Part shown: positions 60,501 to 64,000 of the stretch, piece after piece
Layout of the letters: each line of letters begins with the position of its first letter
Numbering within the stretch: position 1 is the stretch's first letter
Virus record (IMG/VR): IMGVR_UViG_3300032285_003393
Span: 1-64,000 of that record
Direction: 5' to 3' (one strand)
Origin: a virus
Length of the DNA: 64,000 nt
Made by a program: the position numbers and the translations under genes
The notes under the pieces: model-generated
Told to the model about the DNA's origin: nothing
Seen by the model: only the letters and a program-made list of their open reading frames with translations
Databases searched by the model: none

Positions 60501-61898
60501 TGAATTACCAGTAGCCTTTGAATAGAACTTGTCCATCTTCAAAACTATTTTATTTATTTTAAGATAGGTATCATAGTAGGATTGAATTCCTGTTGTTGTT
60601 AAACCTGGTTGAGAAACATAATATTTAAAATTATCATATATAGATGGAAGATATTGTTTAAATGGATATGCATTCTGAACAATAATTTCAGGATTTTGAG
60701 TATAAAAAGAACAAGGTCTTTCAACTTGATTCCATGATCCATAATTAACATATCTTGATTGATCTGTAGAAGGCAATAATGGATTTAATAAAGATTCGCC
60801 TGGACGTGCTGGATTAAAAACAGAATCTGTTGGATAGTAAGAGTTAAATAAACAATCATATTCGGTTACTTCATAAATTTGAAAATTGTCAGCATAAAAA
60901 TCATACCCTTGATATTCCGCATAAGAGTTTAATGTTATCTGAATATTATTAAATGAATTAGTAGCAGAAGATGTTCCAAACCAAACCTCCACCTTTTTCC
61001 AGCTAGACGGGTCTACTAGTGCTGTTCCTGATGGCACATAGTTTTCAGAATTTGCATCGTCAAAAATTTTTGTAAAGTAAAAGGCATTTTTTAATGTTGC
61101 ACCACTATAGCATTTTACCTCTGGACTGATATATACTTTATTAGTAAAGTTTGCAGAAGGATATTTGTTATTATTTTGTCCAGTAACTATATTATCTGTA
61201 AAAGTAACAATATTTCCTGTACTAGCAACAGTAGTTAAATAGATTGGATTATTATCATTTTGTATACTTGATCTGTATATCTCGTATCCAGATGCTCCCG
61301 TTGAAGTTGCTATGTCTAATATTACCTGTGAATTTGAAAGATTAGAAAATGTTATTTGATCTGTAAAACCTGAATAGTCTAGACCATAGGATTCCCCGTC
61401 CGAACCAACAGTTACAACTCTATAATACCAAGTAGTAGTTCCTGTTGGAGATCCAGGGTGTAGGGCTACTGGAGTGCCAGTGTAGTCACCAATTGATATA
61501 GGAGTCCCGTATGTTTGAATAGTTTTTGATTTTAAATAAAAAACAGCTTTGTAGTATTTGCTGCTTGGAGTTGAGGCTACAGTAATTGAAGCAGAAGTTA
61601 TTTTGTCTCCATTGCCTATAACATGAAACTGGGGACAAGTTGCAGATGGTCTAACATCAGTAATTCTTCCTGCTGCTGTTGATACGGTAGAACTATTTAA
61701 AGATGTCCATGAACCACTTTGAGATAAGTTAAGTGATGGATTTAAAGAAGATAATAAATCTCCACTTGTTGATGAAGCAGTAACAGATGGAGAATAGAAA
61801 GTATTATAGTTCCATTCTGCATATACATTTGGAATAAGATTGATTGCTGAAGATGAAGCAAAGACTTGCTTTGCATTAGTATCGGTTACATTTAGCAT
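57510..61898 (-). CDS. large tail protein (likely receptor-binding/tail tip)
   Basis: A 1462-residue protein, the largest in the window. Two FN3-like or jelly-roll regions in the first third (SDGESYGLDYSGFTDQITF, ATGASGYEIYRS), a middle resembling a baseplate or tail-hub domain (NISGFSDYNYDSLAEA), and a lectin/LamG-like segment (RISVYMSNPFLYIYIDGREI) near residue 1170. Overlaps the next tail gene by one base. Candidate host-recognition protein. Confidence 0.75.
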   Translation of the reverse strand: MLNVTDTNAKQVFASSSAINLIPNVYAEWNYNTFYSPSVTASSTSGDLLSSLNPSLNLSQSGSWTSLNSSTVSTAAGRITDVRPSATCPQFHVIGNGDKITSASITVASTPSSKYYKAVFYLKSKTIQTYGTPISIGDYTGTPVALHPGSPTGTTTWYYRVVTVGSDGESYGLDYSGFTDQITFSNLSNSQVILDIATSTGASGYEIYRSSIQNDNNPIYLTTVASTGNIVTFTDNIVTGQNNNKYPSANFTNKVYISPEVKCYSGATLKNAFYFTKIFDDANSENYVPSGTALVDPSSWKKVEVWFGTSSATNSFNNIQITLNSYAEYQGYDFYADNFQIYEVTEYDCLFNSYYPTDSVFNPARPGESLLNPLLPSTDQSRYVNYGSWNQVERPCSFYTQNPEIIVQNAYPFKQYLPSIYDNFKYYVSQPGLTTTGIQSYYDTYLKINKIVLKMDKFYSKATGNSVIITTSSGDTTIISNLTFGNDGTAVLYYNGSSWSQTQWGAPPQLNQNGQIQTYSGSNLYVAIKGIKLQITGITPNTDNVYIETQNSLSATTFGIVEISPRLEIDISPLLLNKTINKEVSQGSDNSFPIGYISSNNLNLSVSNIPVYYNGLPFTIFENDSTEATFYNLMRQGVKFSCFYSSPLNSFSDKIPSGVFYSDSWDINDIDSVAINGFDQAKYLMMAMTAPQYSATNAGLLEIITDLLNISGFSDYNYDSLAEAVDQKAKINYFWCDETITLFDILQSLFISHQISGFFDEYGILNFISLKSIMNKFNSSTFIPDFFVGDRAETIDGISYTANIIPGTFNENIGPKVGKVVISYRMPNTLYSDYVSDLNSQVGLISKKKDSVKTVWQEDTESALPCTQISKSMNSYQNYFNFDPSIILNMATTIGNNHGDVFVGSEIISYEGLEYTFFPSNNLNLTINKIITMPSDIDNAVKEIKDYVSSLGKSFDEIRYYPTGKAVGVMRGKYNTPIKDHNIYDSAAGGTSEIPGTINPSGYFLSGKMSSGASSVSLSTLGDGVAFTYGTSKVSNSTINSSTLLSPNELSKHYNYFAVQFNSTYRHAGQTKAGLFFNVVNGDTTAAQFLTFSRYGKNNTLIELTSGSPGGTAQKYISDNGINKTVKTYSQTVVMDLFDGYNHRISVYMSNPFLYIYIDGREIAKLQLSNNLSSLIPNTSSNFGAFVQCKAAGTASVKFTEIYASNFPVIDKLNNKADFNYLPRYHFNSETFLDNLVHGLPNFVDHYLWQAKPQIRGIKFYDVKHSLSPILPTTATIEKIYYGVATTKDNLTNLILQRVDAWNGSYSNLAVTPFRSRFVVSNNHNELLWLKAPGDSVGNLTVFPLQIQSNYQFLTNPVTIQKVIDKRYANTSVQMTTDWIQGEADAYRILLDSAALLNGFHKEISIQVFGNPLVQLGDFCKFTYTLKRIGTQKTAYYFVKSISQTSNEGLTTHLVLKPMIFE

Positions 61899-62650
61899 TA
61901 AATCTCCGTGAATTGCATTGAAACATTAACATAATCAGTTAAGGTAAAACGTTTTACAACTTCATACTGGAAATTAGTAATAAAAGCTGTATACAATTCT
62001 GTTCCCTTTCTAGGTGTTGCCGTTTTAGTTGTCCCGCTTGGAGTTGCTATGCTTATATTAGAAACTGCAAATTGTGTTGAAGTTACAGCATTAACTATGT
62101 AACTTCCATTATACTCTACTGGAAATATTCCTGCGATGTCTACAACTTGCCCAGCCGATAATCCATGTGCTGAACTTGTTGTATATGTTACTGATCCAGT
62201 TGTAGGGGTAGATAAAGAATACCCTGGAGTTATTGTAGAAATAGTTAAAGGGGTTAATGATGTACCAGATTGAGATGAAGAAAAGTTTCCAGATGCTACT
62301 GTATCTGTTGAATTAATTACTCTCACATATATAGGTTGAAAAACATACTTATTGTAAAATGCTTTCATAAAACCTGCTCCATAATTTCCATCTGTAGTTG
62401 GAGCAAATGGACCTGTTGATCCTCCTCCTGTATAAAGAGTAGATGATGCTGCTGGAATATATTTCCAGGAGACATCTATAACATTCTTACTGGCAATAAC
62501 AAATTTTCTCATAGTTCCGTTTGCCATTCTTTGAGATTGTTCAATTCTCATAGGGTTACTATTGATAGCATCTCTATTGTCATCTGTTAACTTATACCAA
62601 GTGCTGTTATCTGGAGAAATCCAAATTCCTGAGTCTATTGAACGTGCCAT
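61898..62650 (-). CDS. distal tail-type protein with FCCH-like insert
   Basis: A 250-residue protein; the outer parts (SGIWISPDNSTWYKLTDDN at the start, FTLTDYVNVSMQF at the end) look like a tail-tip component, and an FCCH-like module (about 130-205) is inserted between them. The same module is in the fibre at 54628. Confidence 0.65.
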   Translation of the reverse strand: MARSIDSGIWISPDNSTWYKLTDDNRDAINSNPMRIEQSQRMANGTMRKFVIASKNVIDVSWKYIPAASSTLYTGGGSTGPFAPTTDGNYGAGFMKAFYNKYVFQPIYVRVINSTDTVASGNFSSSQSGTSLTPLTISTITPGYSLSTPTTGSVTYTTSSAHGLSAGQVVDIAGIFPVEYNGSYIVNAVTSTQFAVSNISIATPSGTTKTATPRKGTELYTAFITNFQYEVVKRFTLTDYVNVSMQFTEI

Positions 62651-64000
62651 TATACTGTTCTCCTAGTTTGCTGCTTACTAGCAGCTTGATTAAGTTTTGT
62701 AAGTACCAAATTAGCAATATGATTAGAATCTGATCCTTGTGGTGGGAATAGATTTATAACATTTCCACCGACTGAAGTTGAACTATTTACTGCATCTGAA
62801 ATTGATGCTGTTGCAAATGAACCTAGAGATGATGGAACTTTATATGTCTTATTATTTATAGCATCCATAAATGCTGTACCATATTTAGTCACCGAACCTG
62901 CATTAACAACGTATTCTCCATTTGAAAGCATTGCTGGAATTGAATCAGATGTTCCTGTTCCAGCTCCAATTAGCAATCCAGTAGCTGCGTGAATAATTCC
63001 GCCCCTTGCTTTTTTAACAGGGTCAGGAGCTACTACAGTAGTTGATACAGCAACACTTAAGTGGGCTATAGTTACTGGACCAACAATTGTAGAGTTATTT
63101 GCAGCAATTGAACTGCTACCCTTAACAGTAGTATTTGAAGCACCAGTATTTGTTACTGTATGATGTCCTGTATTTGAAACTGTATGATTTCCAGAATTGG
63201 TTGTTTTGTGAGCTCCACTATTTGTTGTTGTATGTGCTCCAGAGTTTGTAGTCTTATGTGCTCCAGAGTTTGTTGTTGTGTGTGCTCCACTATTAGTAGT
63301 CTTGTGAGATCCAGAGTTTGTTGTTGTATGACTTCCTGTATTTGTAGTTGTGTGATTTCCACTATTTGTAGTTTTATGGTTTCCTGCATTAGTGTTTGTT
63401 TGCTCTCCAGTGCTTTTGTTATCTATTTTTCCAGAGTTTGTATTTTCTACTTTACCTTTATTTTCAACTTTTGTTGTTTTTGTAGAATTTCCTTTACCAC
63501 CACTTAATAATAATCCTAATAGTTGACCAGCTAAATCTGTTCCAAATCCCCATGCTCCTCCAGACAAAGCACCTGCAGTAGTTCCTGCTCCAGGAACTAC
63601 TGATCCTACTACAGCTCCTGCTCCTGCTGAAATTGCTGTTGATTTACCAAGTTCTGTAGCACTAAATTTACCAGTTTTCTGTGCATTTTGAAAAGCATCC
63701 CAAGTACTCAGTGCTGCTCCTACTGGACCAAGGACTTTAGTTGTTTTAGCAACTACTTTTCCAACTGTTCCTTTTGCAACTTTTTTAAGAATACTTGTTG
63801 GTTTTGATAATACTTTTTTAGCTGCTGTAATAGGAGCCGAAATCTTTTTAAGAATTCCTTTGCCAGTGTCAAATATTGATTCTAGTGCTGCAGGAACTTT
63901 AATTTCAGGCCACTTTAATTTACCAAACCATTCTTTAAGTCCTACAAGCCATTTTGGTTCTGTAAACTCAGGCCACTTAAATCCTTCTAACCACTTAGGC
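62650..64000 (-). CDS. tape measure protein, C-terminal part
   Basis: The open frame runs off the right edge; 450 codons are visible. Earlier part: Trp/Pro-rich WPEFTEPKWLVGLKEWFG, then Gly/Ala/Val-rich helices (SAGAGAVVGSVVPGAG). Then ten 8-residue repeats (GAHKTTNS-like), followed by GTSDSIPAMLSNGEYVVNAG, a motif near the end of many phage tape measures. Sets tail length. A TTG at 63567 is not the true start. Confidence 0.8.
   Translation of the reverse strand, partial: PKWLEGFKWPEFTEPKWLVGLKEWFGKLKWPEIKVPAALESIFDTGKGILKKISAPITAAKKVLSKPTSILKKVAKGTVGKVVAKTTKVLGPVGAALSTWDAFQNAQKTGKFSATELGKSTAISAGAGAVVGSVVPGAGTTAGALSGGAWGFGTDLAGQLLGLLLSGGKGNSTKTTKVENKGKVENTNSGKIDNKSTGEQTNTNAGNHKTTNSGNHTTTNTGSHTTTNSGSHKTTNSGAHTTTNSGAHKTTNSGAHTTTNSGAHKTTNSGNHTVSNTGHHTVTNTGASNTTVKGSSSIAANNSTIVGPVTIAHLSVAVSTTVVAPDPVKKARGGIIHAATGLLIGAGTGTSDSIPAMLSNGEYVVNAGSVTKYGTAFMDAINNKTYKVPSSLGSFATASISDAVNSSTSVGGNVINLFPPQGSDSNHIANLVLTKLNQAASKQQTRRTV
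63141..63395 (-). repeat. tandem 24-bp repeats in the tape measure gene
   Basis: About ten units coding GxHxTTNS, with alternating T and K at the fourth position. Length variation here would change the protein size. Confidence 0.75.

Noticed and set aside
63141-63395. Regular repeats considered as a CRISPR array
   Set aside because: They are in frame, coding, contiguous 24-bp units without unique spacers. No cas genes apart from a Cas4-like phage exonuclease.
63184-63507. Plus-strand Cys-rich frame opposite the tape measure repeats
   Set aside because: Repeat antisense artefact; all cysteines come from the complement of the Thr/His codons.
1-64000. Integrase, attachment site or immunity repressor (temperate lifestyle)
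   Set aside because: No tyrosine or serine recombinase or classic repressor recognised in this window; the TGTCAG boxes alone do not prove immunity.

Overview
The window is part of the genome of a tailed, apparently lytic double-stranded DNA phage of an actinobacterium. The phage assignment rests on large and small terminase, tape measure, tail and fibre proteins, an amidase endolysin and a replication set (DnaE-type polymerase, primase, DnaB-type helicase, RecA, gp32-like SSB). The actinobacterial host rests on a WhiB protein, a DUF7455 protein, a possible Lsr2-like RGR protein and many leaderless genes. The DNA is AT-rich by eye, and the phage tRNAs mostly read A- or T-ending codons. That fits a low-GC host such as a freshwater actinobacterium, but this is inference. 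I see no integrase or immunity repressor.

Layout. (1) 1-14.7 kb, rightward: about 46 small, mostly unknown genes in short cassettes. A typical cassette has a GC hairpin, a CRP/GlxR-like palindrome (TGTGA-N6-TCACA), a promoter with a TGTCAG box exactly 11 bp upstream of TATAAT, a leader of about 30 nt with a GAAAGGA-type ribosome site, and one to four genes. A tRNA-Asp and an antisense HNH gene interrupt this arm. (2) 14.7-15.5 kb: convergent region with a strong terminator and a cluster of DnaA boxes, the likely origin. (3) 15.5-26.6 kb, leftward: accessory and metabolic operons with 4-bp start/stop overlaps, including ThyX, XapX, GroES, an HslV-like peptidase, thioredoxin, WhiB, a dimer-glycosylase-like protein and Dps. 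(4) 26.7-33.7 kb: two virion-like proteins, an array of ten tRNA or tRNA-like genes with an HNH gene inside, a new structured RNA candidate with its own promoter, Hsp20, the lysis region and a secreted repeat protein. (5) 33.7-36.6 kb: terminase genes and another HNH gene. (6) 36.7-40.8 kb: RmlC, RmlB, three glycosyltransferases and a methyltransferase. (7) 40.8-53.9 kb: recombination and replication. (8) 54-64 kb: tail fibre and tail proteins, ending inside the tape measure gene at the right edge.

How it fits together. The rightward arm looks like a regulon of small host-takeover genes read from one promoter type. Most of its CRP-like sites sit at helically phased distances from the promoter, so the phage may tie early expression to the host cAMP/CRP state. 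On the leftward arm many transcription units start with TATAAT-N6-ATG, which predicts leaderless mRNAs. The most interesting signals are the phased CRP-like operators, the TGTCAG promoters, the leaderless units, the promoter-driven RNA at 28.74-28.85 kb and the three-way-junction leader at 1.15-1.21 kb.
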